Assembly: GCF_021654775.1 (NCBI RefSeq)
Contig: NZ_AP025343.1
Coordinates: 5,051,501-5,115,500 of the forward strand
From: Paenibacillus azoreducens
GTDB lineage: Bacteria > Bacillota > Bacilli > Paenibacillales > Paenibacillaceae
Length of the DNA: 64,000 nt
Reading direction: 5' to 3'
Shown: positions 1-7,414 of the stretch, piece after piece
Layout: every line of letters begins with the position of its first letter
Position numbering within the stretch: position 1 is the stretch's first letter
Made by a program: the position numbers and the translations under genes
The notes under the pieces: model-generated
What the model saw: only the letters and a program-made list of their open reading frames with translations
What the model was told of the DNA's origin: nothing
The model's database searches: none

Positions 1-44
1 ACGTCGACTGTGTCGCGTTTTACCAATGCCAATTGTGAACTCAA
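1..44 (-). CDS. Start of a RecT-like recombinase gene (partial)
   Basis: A TTG codon directly after the stop of the upstream ATPase gene is preceded by an AGGAGG site at proper spacing. The first residues read MSSQLALVKRDTVDV. This N-terminus resembles phage RecT-family single-strand annealing proteins as I recall them. A RecT neighbour would fit the SbcC-like ATPase encoded just upstream. Only about 14 codons are inside the window, so the family call is tentative; the presence of a translated start is better supported. Confidence 0.45.
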   Translation of the reverse strand, partial: MSSQLALVKRDTVD

Positions 45-2132
45 TTAGATCGCCTCCTGCATGTTGTTGTGTGGTACGATGCGCAGCTTCTTATTTTTAT
101 CTTTCCAAACAGCACTTGCCTCTTCATAACTTCCATGGAGTTTGATCAGTTCGTCCTTCGTCTCATCTGGCAAACTATCAAATGTCGGAGGAACTATTAA
201 TCTAATCACCTGGGCATCCGTATCAATCAGCTGCGTTACCGATTCGGCGTTATCGATAAAGATCGGCGCCGAGAAGCCGTAATGCTCGCTAAGGGTATTT
301 ATGATGTCCAGACCTACATTAATCTGTGCGGCATTGTTGAGGCCGCCGTCGTATGGAACGCCGTTATAAAGCGTCTTGCAGACATCGTTCAGGCCGCCAT
401 TGAGTTGTTCTTCAAACAGCCGGAACCGGGCGTATTTGAATTTGTTGTTGATTTTGGACTCGAGTGCGGAAACCTTGGTCCGCGTAAACTCCTCCGTCAA
501 GTAGAGCTCATGCTGCAGCCGCTCGTATTCGGCAGCAAGTTTGCGCTCCTGTTCAGTCAATTCGGCGATTCGATTTTCAATTGCGACTGCTGCAGCAATT
601 TTCGACTTATCCGATTCGAGCTCGCTGACTTGATCCCTTAGCAACCTGATTTCGGCTTGAACCTTGCTTGCAGCGTCGGATGCGGAAGACCGAAGCTGCT
701 CAATTTCAGAGCGTACGATCTCGGCTTCCTTTTGTTTGGCTTGATACTCTGGATCGTCGGCCGGATCGGAAACGGCTGCCTGCAGCTCAATCAGCTTTGC
801 TTCAGCTTCGGTTACCTCCCCTTGTTTCACCGCCAATTTTTCCTCCAAGGCGGTTAAACTTTCCTCCAAATCAAACATGGAGTGCTTCAGACTTCTAACC
901 TCTTCAGCAGCTGCTTTTCCCTCTGCCGAGATCCGTTCGAGTCGTCTGGACTTGTCGCGATTAAAATCGGCCAGCGCTTTGTCCTGCGCAGCCTGTACTT
1001 GATCGGCTGGCAATGCCTGCCCGCATGTTGGGCAGTTGGCGCCATGCTCATGCTGATGGGCGGGGAACTCCAACCCATTAGCAGCATGCCATTCCTCCCG
1101 CAGCCGTTCCGCTTGGCTCTCAGCTCTTGCGATTTGTCGCTTGTGCTGTTCAATCTCACGCTGCCCGGCAGAAATTCGCGCTTGCAACTCGGATGCTTCG
1201 CCGCGCAGTTGCATCAATCGCTCTCTTTGCTCGTTAACGGCTTGTAATCCATCCGCTTGGACTCGGTGTTTGATGTCCGTCAGCTCGGCGTTTATCTCAC
1301 GCAGACGGATCTCCTTGGCCGACAACTCCCCGCCGGATTGAATACGTTGTAGTTCAGCGGCCTTGGCGTCTATCCTGCTGCGAAGCGTTTCGATGTCTTC
1401 CTGGATCAATTCAGCATCCAGATCGGAAACGTCCGGCATATCACGATACTTCTCGTCAATCCTTGTCGGGATCTCTTTTATTTCCTTATTGATCTCCGCA
1501 AGCGCTGATTTAATCGACTGCTTGTGCTTTTCAACGGTCCGCTCCTCCAAAATGGCAGCCAATGGAGTTAGCTCTTTGTTGCTGGCAATGATCTCCGCAT
1601 CCGTCATATCTCCACAGACCTCCAGCAGCACTTTTCGGCGGGCTTCCGGCTTCAACACCTCGTTAAAGTAAGAAGGGCTCGTCAGAAGCTTGAAAACGTC
1701 CTCGCTAATCAAAGCATCAACTTCAGCCCTGTATTCTTTTTCCTTAACAGGAACCCCGTCTACAAAATAGTTTGTTGTATGACCGTCGAACACGGAGGTG
1801 GCTGACCCTCGTTTCTGTGTCCATTTTTCGCTGAACACTCTCCGGAACGTCCGGCGACGCTGATTGACCAAGAGGACTCCCTCAACTTCATGATCGAGGC
1901 CATGCCGTACAACGTTACCGGCCTTGTCCAGTTCCTTTATTTCAAATTTCTGTTCAGATCGGTTAGCGCTATCTTTTCCGAACAAGAGCCAAGTGAAGCC
2001 ATCAAACAGAGTCGTTTTGCCCGTTGCATTATCGCCATAGGCATCCGCGTTCCCGCCGTTGGCGTCGAGAACAAATTCACGGAATCCTTTAAAATTACGG
2101 AACGTCAGGCGTTCCAGAACGATTTTCTTCAA
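45..2132 (-). CDS. Rad50/SbcC-like AAA ATPase of the prophage
   Basis: This 695-residue protein has an SMC/Rad50 layout. The N-terminal P-loop GDNATGKTT lies at about residues 33-41. Long charged coiled-coil arms follow, with a CPTCGQ motif in the middle (about residue 366) that looks like a Rad50 zinc hook. A C-terminal Walker B-like PIFIDNAES sits near residue 625. Proteins of this type act in DNA end processing and recombination. Here the gene lies directly before a RecT-like start, so a phage recombination/replication role is inferred. It belongs to the leftward early operon; the stop abuts the next start. It is shorter than cellular SbcC (about 1,000 residues), as is usual for phage versions. 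No nuclease partner (SbcD) is seen in the window. Confidence 0.8.
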   Translation of the reverse strand: MKKIVLERLTFRNFKGFREFVLDANGGNADAYGDNATGKTTLFDGFTWLLFGKDSANRSEQKFEIKELDKAGNVVRHGLDHEVEGVLLVNQRRRTFRRVFSEKWTQKRGSATSVFDGHTTNYFVDGVPVKEKEYRAEVDALISEDVFKLLTSPSYFNEVLKPEARRKVLLEVCGDMTDAEIIASNKELTPLAAILEERTVEKHKQSIKSALAEINKEIKEIPTRIDEKYRDMPDVSDLDAELIQEDIETLRSRIDAKAAELQRIQSGGELSAKEIRLREINAELTDIKHRVQADGLQAVNEQRERLMQLRGEASELQARISAGQREIEQHKRQIARAESQAERLREEWHAANGLEFPAHQHEHGANCPTCGQALPADQVQAAQDKALADFNRDKSRRLERISAEGKAAAEEVRSLKHSMFDLEESLTALEEKLAVKQGEVTEAEAKLIELQAAVSDPADDPEYQAKQKEAEIVRSEIEQLRSSASDAASKVQAEIRLLRDQVSELESDKSKIAAAVAIENRIAELTEQERKLAAEYERLQHELYLTEEFTRTKVSALESKINNKFKYARFRLFEEQLNGGLNDVCKTLYNGVPYDGGLNNAAQINVGLDIINTLSEHYGFSAPIFIDNAESVTQLIDTDAQVIRLIVPPTFDSLPDETKDELIKLHGSYEEASAVWKDKNKKLRIVPHNNMQEAI

Positions 2133-2386
2133 GCGATTCCCTCCTTAATGGAATATTCCAATTTAACGTCTTCCACGGTTTCTTGCGGTTCTTCTGGGTA
2201 ACGGACGCTATCCAAATGCTGGCGGATTGCAAATTCAATCTCGGCCAACTGCTCGTCGTTCAGGTGAATCTCTACTGTGCCGCTTTGGGCACGGACCGAC
2301 AGGATCGTCGGGGTATACATGCGTTTAGGCTGCACCGCTGCTTCGATGCGTTCGCCAGTAATATCAAGCGACATTGCTGCTCCCAT
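2129..2386 (-). CDS. Hypothetical phage protein
   Basis: An 85-residue protein of the leftward early operon. I chose the ATG at 2386 because a GAGGGAG site precedes it; a more upstream in-frame ATG at 2443 would add residues over a small hairpin and lacks such a site. It overlaps the start of the ATPase gene by four bases (ATGA-type coupling). The sequence includes HLNDEQLAEIEFAIRQHLDS, predicted helical. I do not recognise the family. Confidence 0.6.
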   Translation of the reverse strand: MGAAMSLDITGERIEAAVQPKRMYTPTILSVRAQSGTVEIHLNDEQLAEIEFAIRQHLDSVRYPEEPQETVEDVKLEYSIKEGIA

Positions 2387-2410
2387 GGCCAATCGCTCCC
2401 TCTTGTGTGA

Positions 2411-2434
2411 TACGCCCCCATCTGCTATCATGGG
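2411..2434 (-). other. Small hairpin between two early phage genes
   Basis: GCCCCCAT and ATGGGGGC form a perfect 8-bp stem with an 8-base loop. There is no T-run on either side, so it is not a standard terminator. It could influence mRNA stability or translation of the downstream gene. Function is unknown. Confidence 0.4.
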
Positions 2435-2445
2435 GGCAAGCAAAT

Positions 2446-2718
2446 TTATTGAGTACCAGACTCGACCCGTTCCCGCGGGTCGTTTTCTTTTTCGTCATGC
2501 TCGGCGATAGTTTGCCATTCCACGATCACCGGGCAGTTTTCGATGCTTACAATCAGATTTTCGTTTTCATCGAGCACATGAAATTCGGAAAAAATTCCGT
2601 TTTCATGCTCATAGCCCACCTGCTTGATCTCGATGACTTCCCGGCCGTCCAGCTCGGTGCCAACCTCAAAAACGCGCGTCGGATTACTTACTACCGTAAG
2701 CTTTTGAATAACATTCAA
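2446..2718 (-). CDS. Hypothetical phage protein
   Basis: A 90-residue acidic protein with an ATG start behind a GGAGGGACAG site. The central part alternates beta-type stretches (FEVGTELDGREVIEIKQVGY, then FHVLDENENLIVSIENCPVI), suggesting a small beta-rich fold. There are no catalytic motifs, signal peptide or membrane segment. It lies between the AbrB-like gene and the 85-residue protein in the leftward operon. The family is not recognised. Confidence 0.6.
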   Translation of the reverse strand: MNVIQKLTVVSNPTRVFEVGTELDGREVIEIKQVGYEHENGIFSEFHVLDENENLIVSIENCPVIVEWQTIAEHDEKENDPRERVESGTQ

Positions 2719-2795
2719 GGCCTGTCCCTCCTTTCATATGTACTTGTCAGGGCAATACCGGGGGTGTTAGCATCACCCTGGATGCGTCAGCCGCA

Positions 2796-2847
2796 TCTCC
2801 CGGCGCCGAACGGGAGTAAGGTTATGAAACCGTCCGACGCCGGGAGA
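2796..2847 (-). terminator. Inverted repeat after the AbrB-like gene
   Basis: Thirteen-base arms (TCTCCCGGCGCCG at 2796-2808 and CGACGCCGGGAGA at 2835-2847) pair with one mismatch around a 26-base loop. It directly follows the abrB-like stop on the minus strand. There is no clear T-tract, so it may attenuate or stabilise the transcript rather than terminate it. Confidence 0.35.
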
Positions 2848-2868
2848 CAGGGCCGAAGCCTTGTCCCG

Positions 2869-3126
2869 TTACTTAATTAATCCAGTAGCAGCGGCCATCT
2901 CTTGAATGGCTGATTTGCTGACAAGTTTCCCTTTAAACACGATCAGGTCGGATTCGTTGCCGGTGAACACGCAGCCGGGAGCATACTTTTGTAAAACAAT
3001 CCGATCATTATCAATAAAGATTTCAAGAGGGTCCTTCTCATTGATCCCCATCGTCCGACGCAGTTCCATAGGCAATACAACCCGGCCCAGTTCATCCACT
3101 TTTCTTACAATTCCAGTCGCTTTCAT
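2869..3126 (-). CDS. AbrB/MazE/SpoVT-family transcription regulator
   Basis: An 85-residue protein whose first 50 residues are a textbook swapped-hairpin AbrB DNA-binding domain: KATGIVRKVDELGRVVLP, then elements ending in NDRIVLQKY. The family includes AbrB, Abh and SpoVT, dimeric transition-state or sporulation regulators of Bacilli. The C-terminal part (CVFTGNESDLIVFKGKLVS) resembles the AbrB multimerisation tail. An AGGAG site precedes the ATG. Its place in the prophage early operon suggests that it modulates phage or host transcription; the target is unknown. Phage-borne AbrB-like proteins are common. Confidence 0.85.
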   Translation of the reverse strand: MKATGIVRKVDELGRVVLPMELRRTMGINEKDPLEIFIDNDRIVLQKYAPGCVFTGNESDLIVFKGKLVSKSAIQEMAAATGLIK

Positions 3127-3150
3127 ATTTTTATCTCTCCTTTAAATGGT

Positions 3151-3429
3151 TTATTGGAAACGAATCCGAATCGCTTCGATTGCAAGATTTGTATTGTATG
3201 AATCAAGGGAATCCATATCCGAAAGATTCACCTTGTTGTGTTGATTGAACAAATGAAGAGCAAGGTCAAGCATAAATTTTTCAGCCTGCGTCCAACCTTT
3301 TGATGCTTCACGAAGTTTACGAATGTGTACTATGCCGTTATCTAAATCGAAATATCGTGTGGTTAACAGAGGTGTTAACCTGCCGTTGTTCTTGAAGATA
3401 TAGAGTAACGCGCCCCAATGACGATCCAT
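3151..3429 (-). CDS. Hypothetical phage protein
   Basis: A 92-residue protein that starts at an ATG overlapping the stop of the upstream gene (TAATG), which points to translational coupling. It contains a stretch predicted to form helices (WTQAEKFMLDLALHLFNQHN). No membrane segment or known motif is visible. It sits in the leftward early operon of the prophage. The family is not recognised. Confidence 0.65.
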   Translation of the reverse strand: MDRHWGALLYIFKNNGRLTPLLTTRYFDLDNGIVHIRKLREASKGWTQAEKFMLDLALHLFNQHNKVNLSDMDSLDSYNTNLAIEAIRIRFQ

Positions 3430-3707
3430 TATGCCGTTCCCTCCTTGCGCTTCCGGCGTTCATCGGCTACAATGGACGACAAGAGACTCTTAAGACGTGT
3501 TCTCAACCGAGACTGCCCTGGCCGGCGGTCTTTTTTCATTTCCGTTTCTGTTTCTGCGATTCGAATCATTTTGTTCAGATATTCCATTCCATCCGAAAGT
3601 TTTTTCGAATCGATCATTTTTTCCGGATGCTCCTGAATCAGCTGCAGGTTATGCTTCGCATTCTTCCCTACCTGAATCGCTTCCTTTGCTAAATCCTCTC
3701 TGGACAT
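3429..3707 (-). CDS. Hypothetical phage protein
   Basis: A 92-residue, strongly charged, mostly helical protein (MSREDLAKEAIQVGKNAKHN at the start, basic RRKRKE near the end). An AGAGAGG site precedes the ATG. It is coupled to the next gene by a TAATG overlap. A small nucleic-acid-associated protein would fit the composition, but this is only inference. Confidence 0.6.
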   Translation of the reverse strand: MSREDLAKEAIQVGKNAKHNLQLIQEHPEKMIDSKKLSDGMEYLNKMIRIAETETEMKKDRRPGQSRLRTRLKSLLSSIVADERRKRKEGTA

Positions 3708-3716
3708 TCGATTCCC

Positions 3717-4223
3717 TCATTTCAGATATTTTTTAGCCTTTAGTTCAGCCCGGTGTTCTTTCCAGATGCCGAAATAGCTGAATGTGTACTCTTTGCAAAG
3801 AACTGCAACATGGTGGGTGAGCGCCGTAATTGCTTCGACACATTCAAAAATCGTAGATTTTATTGCTTCCCGATCCGCTGGTGTCAGCTGATCGGGCCGC
3901 TTCATAATAGGTGCCGTTTTCATGGCCACAAGTGCCTCTTCCGCTTCCTCCATCGACTTAAAATGCGTTGCAGCCCTATGTAAATCAGCATTATCTAACC
4001 ATGGAACACTGGCCCCGCCAGTGATTTCTTCTTGTGCAGCCAGGTAAAGACGTGGCTCATCGAACGTGCTGGCAGCCTGCCGAATCAGGCTCTTTGGTGC
4101 CGGCCGCTTTCCGGTCTCTACCTTCGCAACAGAGGACCGATCAATCAGAATTTGCTCAGCAAATTCCTCCTGAGTCATCCCTTGCTGTTTGCGATAATCG
4201 TGCAGAACATCTCCTATTGACAA
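3717..4223 (-). CDS. XRE-family helix-turn-helix regulator with C-terminal extension
   Basis: I placed the start at TTG 4223 because a GGGGGAGGTGAG site lies just upstream; the open frame continues to 4319 without a better signal. The resulting 168-residue protein opens with a Cro/CI-type HTH (LHDYRKQQGMTQEEFAEQIL, then DRSSVAKVETGKR). The remaining 110 residues are helical with no recognised domain. It sits in the leftward early operon and may be a second phage regulator or an antirepressor-like protein. A cluster of TTGTGA half-sites lies directly upstream. Confidence 0.8.
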   Translation of the reverse strand: MSIGDVLHDYRKQQGMTQEEFAEQILIDRSSVAKVETGKRPAPKSLIRQAASTFDEPRLYLAAQEEITGGASVPWLDNADLHRAATHFKSMEEAEEALVAMKTAPIMKRPDQLTPADREAIKSTIFECVEAITALTHHVAVLCKEYTFSYFGIWKEHRAELKAKKYLK

Positions 4224-4304
4224 TTTTCTCACCTCCCCCTGTCCAGAATCATCAGACGGTCCGGACAAATACGGTACATTCAAGGGGTGGAAATGGACAA
4301 TTTG

Positions 4305-4360
4305 GCTCACAAACCGCATAGATTTGTGACAACGAATTCAGTTAATATTTAGTTGTGAGC
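4305..4360. promoter_or_regulatory. Inverted GCTCACAA/TTGTGAGC sites upstream of HTH gene
   Basis: A perfect 8-base inverted repeat (4305-4312 and 4353-4360) flanks an additional TTGTGAC half-site at 4324-4330. The group lies upstream of the 168-residue HTH gene. It could be an autoregulatory operator; binding is inferred only. Confidence 0.35.
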
Positions 4361-4377
4361 AAAATCTTCCCCAATCG

Positions 4378-4623
4378 TCATCCCCTCTGCCGCTGGTAGC
4401 CGGTACAGCTCTGGCGGCTTTCTTCTATCCTTTTTAATTCCTTCATTGAATCCTTAAGCAATCGCTTGTATTCCAGTTGCGAGATAGCCTCAGGATTAAC
4501 TGCATAATTAGGAAGTGCTAATTCAAGAGCTGCCCCCATATCTAATTTTCGAAGGATTACTCGAGTAACCGTTGCCGAAATGCATGCGGCCCGTGAAGAT
4601 TCACGTTTCCAGCGGAAGCGCAT
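4378..4623 (-). CDS. Hypothetical phage protein
   Basis: An 81-residue basic protein. The start at ATG 4623 follows AAGGAG at 7 bases and nearly abuts the stop of the upstream 46-residue gene (4625), so the two are probably coupled. The N-terminus is rich in Arg/Lys (MRFRWKRES) and the C-terminal half is helical (YKRLLKDSMKELKRIEESRQ). The family is not recognised. Confidence 0.6.
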   Translation of the reverse strand: MRFRWKRESSRAACISATVTRVILRKLDMGAALELALPNYAVNPEAISQLEYKRLLKDSMKELKRIEESRQSCTGYQRQRG

Positions 4624-4624
4624 C

Positions 4625-4765
4625 TTATGCTCCTTCCTGAAGCTCTTCATCCTCAGATTTTTTCTTCTCAGGAATAGGAGCTTCATGTAGAATTTTCAGA
4701 GCTTTGACCATTTTCTCCATATCCGGTTCGTATTCCGGATTGTAGGTAATGCCTGGAGGATTCAA
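4625..4765 (-). CDS. Small phage protein (46 aa)
   Basis: A short gene found by reading the minus strand: AAGGAG, seven bases, then TTG and 46 codons to TAA. The protein begins MNPPGITYNPEYEPDMEKMV and ends in a charged tail rich in Lys and Glu. It sits tightly between two other small genes with its own ribosome binding site. I recall similar small proteins in Bacillus-type phages but no function. Confidence 0.6.
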   Translation of the reverse strand: MNPPGITYNPEYEPDMEKMVKALKILHEAPIPEKKKSEDEELQEGA

Positions 4766-4779
4766 CGTGATCACTCCTT

Positions 4780-4923
4780 TTAAAATTTGATAAGTACATA
4801 ACGACTACGGCTCGGTTCGTGCTGACGGAAGTCGATGACCCAACCTTCCTTAAGCAGCTTGTTGACTTCTTCCGGATCACGAGTTTCCTTGATCGCCTTA
4901 ATTTCGTGCAAAGACTGTTCCAA
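4780..4923 (-). CDS. Small phage protein (47 aa)
   Basis: AGGAGGTGATC precedes a TTG that directly follows the TGA of the Cro-like gene (TGATTG). The 47 codons contain RDPEEVNKLLKEGWVIDF and end in SRYVLIKF. This pattern (EVN.LL.EGW, then a beta strand ending in YVL) is typical of small phage/Firmicutes proteins of unknown function. Tight packing with its neighbours supports it as a real gene. Confidence 0.65.
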   Translation of the reverse strand: MEQSLHEIKAIKETRDPEEVNKLLKEGWVIDFRQHEPSRSRYVLIKF

Positions 4924-5202
4924 TCAGATCACCTCCTGTTTAATTGAAGGAGTATCAACAATTTCTTTTTTTATTGAGCTTTCATCAAGTTGACTCCCAA
5001 AAAAAATTTCACCTATTAGTTGGTTAAGGCTCATCTCGAATTTATCGGCCAAGACGGGCAGGTGCTCAGCCTTTAGTTTGTTTTCCCCCGACTCAATGCG
5101 AAGGTAGCCTCCCGCCGTTTGAAAACCAAGTGCATCTGCCATTTCCTGTAACGGAATTTTTTTTTGAGTTCTTAGAGTCTTTAATTTTCCGAAATCTATC
5201 AT
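4924..5202 (-). CDS. Cro-like XRE-family regulator
   Basis: A 92-residue protein with an N-terminal helix-turn-helix (LRTQKKIPLQEMADALGF, then GGYLRIESGENKLKAEHLPV). It is the first gene of the leftward early operon and faces the CI-like repressor across a 166-bp operator region, the classic position of Cro. It is expressed from a strong promoter on the minus strand (-35 TTGACA at 5270-5275, -10 TACTAT at 5247-5252). The likely role is control of the lytic/lysogenic switch. Confidence 0.8.
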   Translation of the reverse strand: MIDFGKLKTLRTQKKIPLQEMADALGFQTAGGYLRIESGENKLKAEHLPVLADKFEMSLNQLIGEIFFGSQLDESSIKKEIVDTPSIKQEVI

Positions 5203-5246
5203 TTCCTCACCGCCTTTATTTGATGAATGATCAAGTTGTTGATCTT

Positions 5247-5275
5247 ATAGTATTTGATTTTTGCTCAAATGTCAA
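5247..5275 (-). promoter_or_regulatory. Leftward early promoter with operator as spacer
   Basis: TTGACA (5270-5275) and TACTAT (5247-5252) on the minus strand are separated by exactly 17 bp, and those 17 bp are one of the four operator-like sites (5253-5269). Repressor binding there would block polymerase directly. Confidence 0.75.
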
Positions 5276-5302
5276 CATGTATTTGCTATTTAATCAACTT
5301 TA

Positions 5303-5331
5303 TTTAAAATTTCCGACATACATGCTATCCT
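5303..5331 (+). promoter_or_regulatory. Candidate promoter of the CI-like repressor
   Basis: An extended -10 element TGCTATCCT (hexamer at 5326-5331) lies 17 bp after a weak -35 TTTAAA (5303-5308), between operator-like sites three and four and 37 bp before the repressor ATG. Confidence 0.5.
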
Positions 5332-5368
5332 TTATTTGATGAAACAGCAAACTTTGGAGGATAAATAA

Positions 5369-5773
5369 ATGTCTTTGGGTCTTCGCCTTAAACAATTGAG
5401 AAAAGAGAATAAAATTACACAACGAGATTTGTCTTTAAAATTAGGTATTGATCATACCACTGTATCAAAGTGGGAAGCTGATGTTTACGAACCAGATACT
5501 TCAACACTCAATAAGTTAGCTGATCTTTTTGATGTTTCTGTAGATTACCTCTTAGGACGCACTAATATCCCCCGGCCCTTTGACTATGGAGAAGACATCG
5601 ACCCCAAAGAATTGGCTGAGTTTGAAGAGTTCATTAACAATCCTTATCACGGCATATTCTTCAAGGACTACCTCGAAGCACCAGAAGAGCGCAAAAAGGA
5701 GCTGCTAACATTCTGGAGATTTATCCGAGAAGAAGAAAAAGACCGTAAACCCGGCGATCGACAAGGTGAATAG
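5369..5773 (+). CDS. CI/ImmR-like XRE-family repressor
   Basis: A 134-residue protein with an N-terminal HTH (LRLKQLRKENKITQRDLSLK, then DHTTVSKWEADVYEPD) and the usual DVSVDYLLGRT end of the domain. An acidic helical C-terminal part follows. TTGGAGG precedes the ATG. It faces the Cro-like gene and is followed, two genes on, by an ImmA/IrrE metallopeptidase. In ICEBs1-type systems ImmA cleaves the ImmR repressor to induce the element; the same logic is likely here. There is no LexA-type self-cleaving peptidase domain, which fits protease-dependent induction. Confidence 0.85.
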   Translation: MSLGLRLKQLRKENKITQRDLSLKLGIDHTTVSKWEADVYEPDTSTLNKLADLFDVSVDYLLGRTNIPRPFDYGEDIDPKELAEFEEFINNPYHGIFFKDYLEAPEERKKELLTFWRFIREEEKDRKPGDRQGE

Positions 5774-5818
5774 ATCTGAAAAGAAGAATAAGAAACTTGA
5801 AAGTGTTAGGAGAAGGAT

Positions 5819-6451
5819 ATGAGTCATAAAAGGTTCAATTGGGGCTGGATGGGTCCTATTGCGTTTGTTCTTATTGTTTTGCTGTTTATAAATCGCAATG
5901 CAATTATCGATTGGGTTATTCGTTCTCCTGAAGATTGGAGACTTATTCCCGTCTCTGAAGGCGCTCGGGATAGTATGCTTAACGATTCTATTTATCCTAT
6001 AGACCAACCAACCCTCAAAATCAATGATACCGATTTGAACTTAATTGGTGCTGATTTTGGAAAAGAAGATCTGGAAGCAAATGGTTTTAAAAAAAATGCA
6101 AATGATCTTGGAGCTATCGAAGCATTTTCTCAAGGGTTCAAGATTGGAATTGCACGTAGTCACGGAGAAGCTAAAAAAAGAGATGCAACCTTGGTACTGT
6201 ACCTTAAAGCAAAACCATCATCGGAAATAACTTCTCCTCGTGATATCAAACAGTCCAACATAAAGGCGAAAATAACTGACGATAAGGGTGAGGATGGAAT
6301 TGAACTCTATAACTCATTTTCAGGCAAATATTTGGAGTTGAACAAAGATACATACGGCATTTTCATCTTCGCTGTTTATTCTGACTCAAAGTATTTTGAT
6401 ATTGCTTTTGGAAACACAACATATCGAGTAGCCCTTCCTTTTAAGCAATAA
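5819..6451 (+). CDS. Membrane-anchored protein of unknown function
   Basis: A 210-residue protein with a single N-terminal membrane segment (WMGPIAFVLIVLLFI, about residues 10-25) and an extracellular-type soluble domain. GGAGAAGG precedes the ATG. It lies between the repressor and the ImmA-like protease, in the lysogeny operon, so it is probably expressed in the lysogen. A lysogenic-conversion or superinfection-exclusion role is possible but unproven. A terminator starts at its stop codon. Confidence 0.6.
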   Translation: MSHKRFNWGWMGPIAFVLIVLLFINRNAIIDWVIRSPEDWRLIPVSEGARDSMLNDSIYPIDQPTLKINDTDLNLIGADFGKEDLEANGFKKNANDLGAIEAFSQGFKIGIARSHGEAKKRDATLVLYLKAKPSSEITSPRDIKQSNIKAKITDDKGEDGIELYNSFSGKYLELNKDTYGIFIFAVYSDSKYFDIAFGNTTYRVALPFKQ

Positions 6452-6480
6452 TGGTCCTTTTTCAAGGACTATTATTTTTA
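6447..6480 (+). terminator. Intrinsic terminator after the membrane protein gene
   Basis: AATAATGGTCC and GGACTATTATT form an 11-bp stem (one G-U pair on the plus strand), followed by TTTTTA. It separates the repressor transcript from the protease/integrase genes. Confidence 0.75.
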
Positions 6481-6522
6481 ACATACAACAGAACATACAT
6501 TCCCGTACTGGAGGTAATCACC

Positions 6523-7398
6523 ATGAAGATCAAACATTATCAATTGACGGCATTGGAGATGTGGGTCGAGGAATTATTTGAGCGTTGCGGAATTGATTCG
6601 GTTGAGCAACTGAACATTGATGACATCGCTCGACGACTGAATGTATGGGTTTTTTACAAGCCAATGAAGAGCAAAGGACTTGAAACACGGCCAGGGATTT
6701 ATACGATGATCATCGATAGCAGACTCTCTCCTACTCAACAATGGCTGGATTTCTTGCACGAGCTGTGCCACCTATTAAGGCATGCCGGCAATCAAACCAC
6801 CCTTCCAGAGTTATTTACTGTAGGGCAAGAACAGGAAGCTGAGCAGTTCGTGTTATATGCTGCAATGCCTATTTCGATCATCGCAAAATTACATATACCC
6901 CAGCAGAGGGATAAGGCGATCGAATTCTTATCCAGAACATTCGCGATCCCTAAGAAGTTCGCCGAACGCCGGTTAGATCAAATACAAAGGAGAGAATTTC
7001 AGGGGACAGTGGACTCTGTTTTGGCCAAACAAATCCCTTTCATTGGCTCGGATTCGAAGGAGGAACCCAAAATTCAGAATATCAAATTATTTTCCTATTA
7101 CGATTCAAACGCCGATGTGCCCGGCCCATCTCAAATCGTTATTGAAGTGGACGCGGCAACAATGAATTCTTCGGGCGAATTCTATTTTTCGGCTGATGGG
7201 CCATTCGAACGTTTAGAAATTGAAGATTTTTACGGCTATAAATGCACTCAGTTATCCGTCAAGGATCTGAAATATAAAGATGACAAGATCGGGTTGAATT
7301 TCCCCACATTGAGCCTGATATATGGACGGGCTGCGAAAAGGTTTGTACTCCAGATGAGGGACATCGAGCAGTTTTTACAACTCGAACGTGGTTTTTAA
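6523..7398 (+). CDS. ImmA/IrrE-family zinc metallopeptidase
   Basis: I chose ATG 6523 because GGAGGTAATC lies directly upstream; the frame extends to 6451 but overlaps a terminator. The 291-residue protein carries the HEXXH zinc motif HELCHLLRH at about residues 79-87 and the downstream region typical of the family (EQEAEQFVLYAAMP). ImmA/IrrE proteases cleave XRE-type repressors to trigger induction of phages and integrative elements; the CI-like protein at 5,369 is the likely substrate. A C-terminal part of about 130 residues is extra relative to small ImmA proteins and has no recognised motif; it might sense a signal. Confidence 0.85.
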   Translation: MKIKHYQLTALEMWVEELFERCGIDSVEQLNIDDIARRLNVWVFYKPMKSKGLETRPGIYTMIIDSRLSPTQQWLDFLHELCHLLRHAGNQTTLPELFTVGQEQEAEQFVLYAAMPISIIAKLHIPQQRDKAIEFLSRTFAIPKKFAERRLDQIQRREFQGTVDSVLAKQIPFIGSDSKEEPKIQNIKLFSYYDSNADVPGPSQIVIEVDAATMNSSGEFYFSADGPFERLEIEDFYGYKCTQLSVKDLKYKDDKIGLNFPTLSLIYGRAAKRFVLQMRDIEQFLQLERGF

Positions 7399-7414
7399 GG
7401 AGGTTTTTGGTCAT

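Larger units (their letters stand above)
5219..5351. promoter_or_regulatory. Four operator-like sites of the lysogeny switch
   Basis: Four 17-bp partial palindromes fit the consensus TTTGAT-N5-ATCAAA: 5219-5235, 5253-5269, 5282-5298 and 5335-5351. They sit between the divergent Cro-like and CI-like genes. The first lies downstream of the leftward start site, the second fills its promoter spacer, and the third and fourth flank the rightward promoter. This is the expected arrangement for repressor/Cro control with autoregulation. The binding protein is inferred. Confidence 0.65.

Noticed and set aside
4683..4880. 65-codon minus frame among small phage genes
   Set aside because: It overlaps two better-supported small genes in another frame and is rich in unlikely residues.
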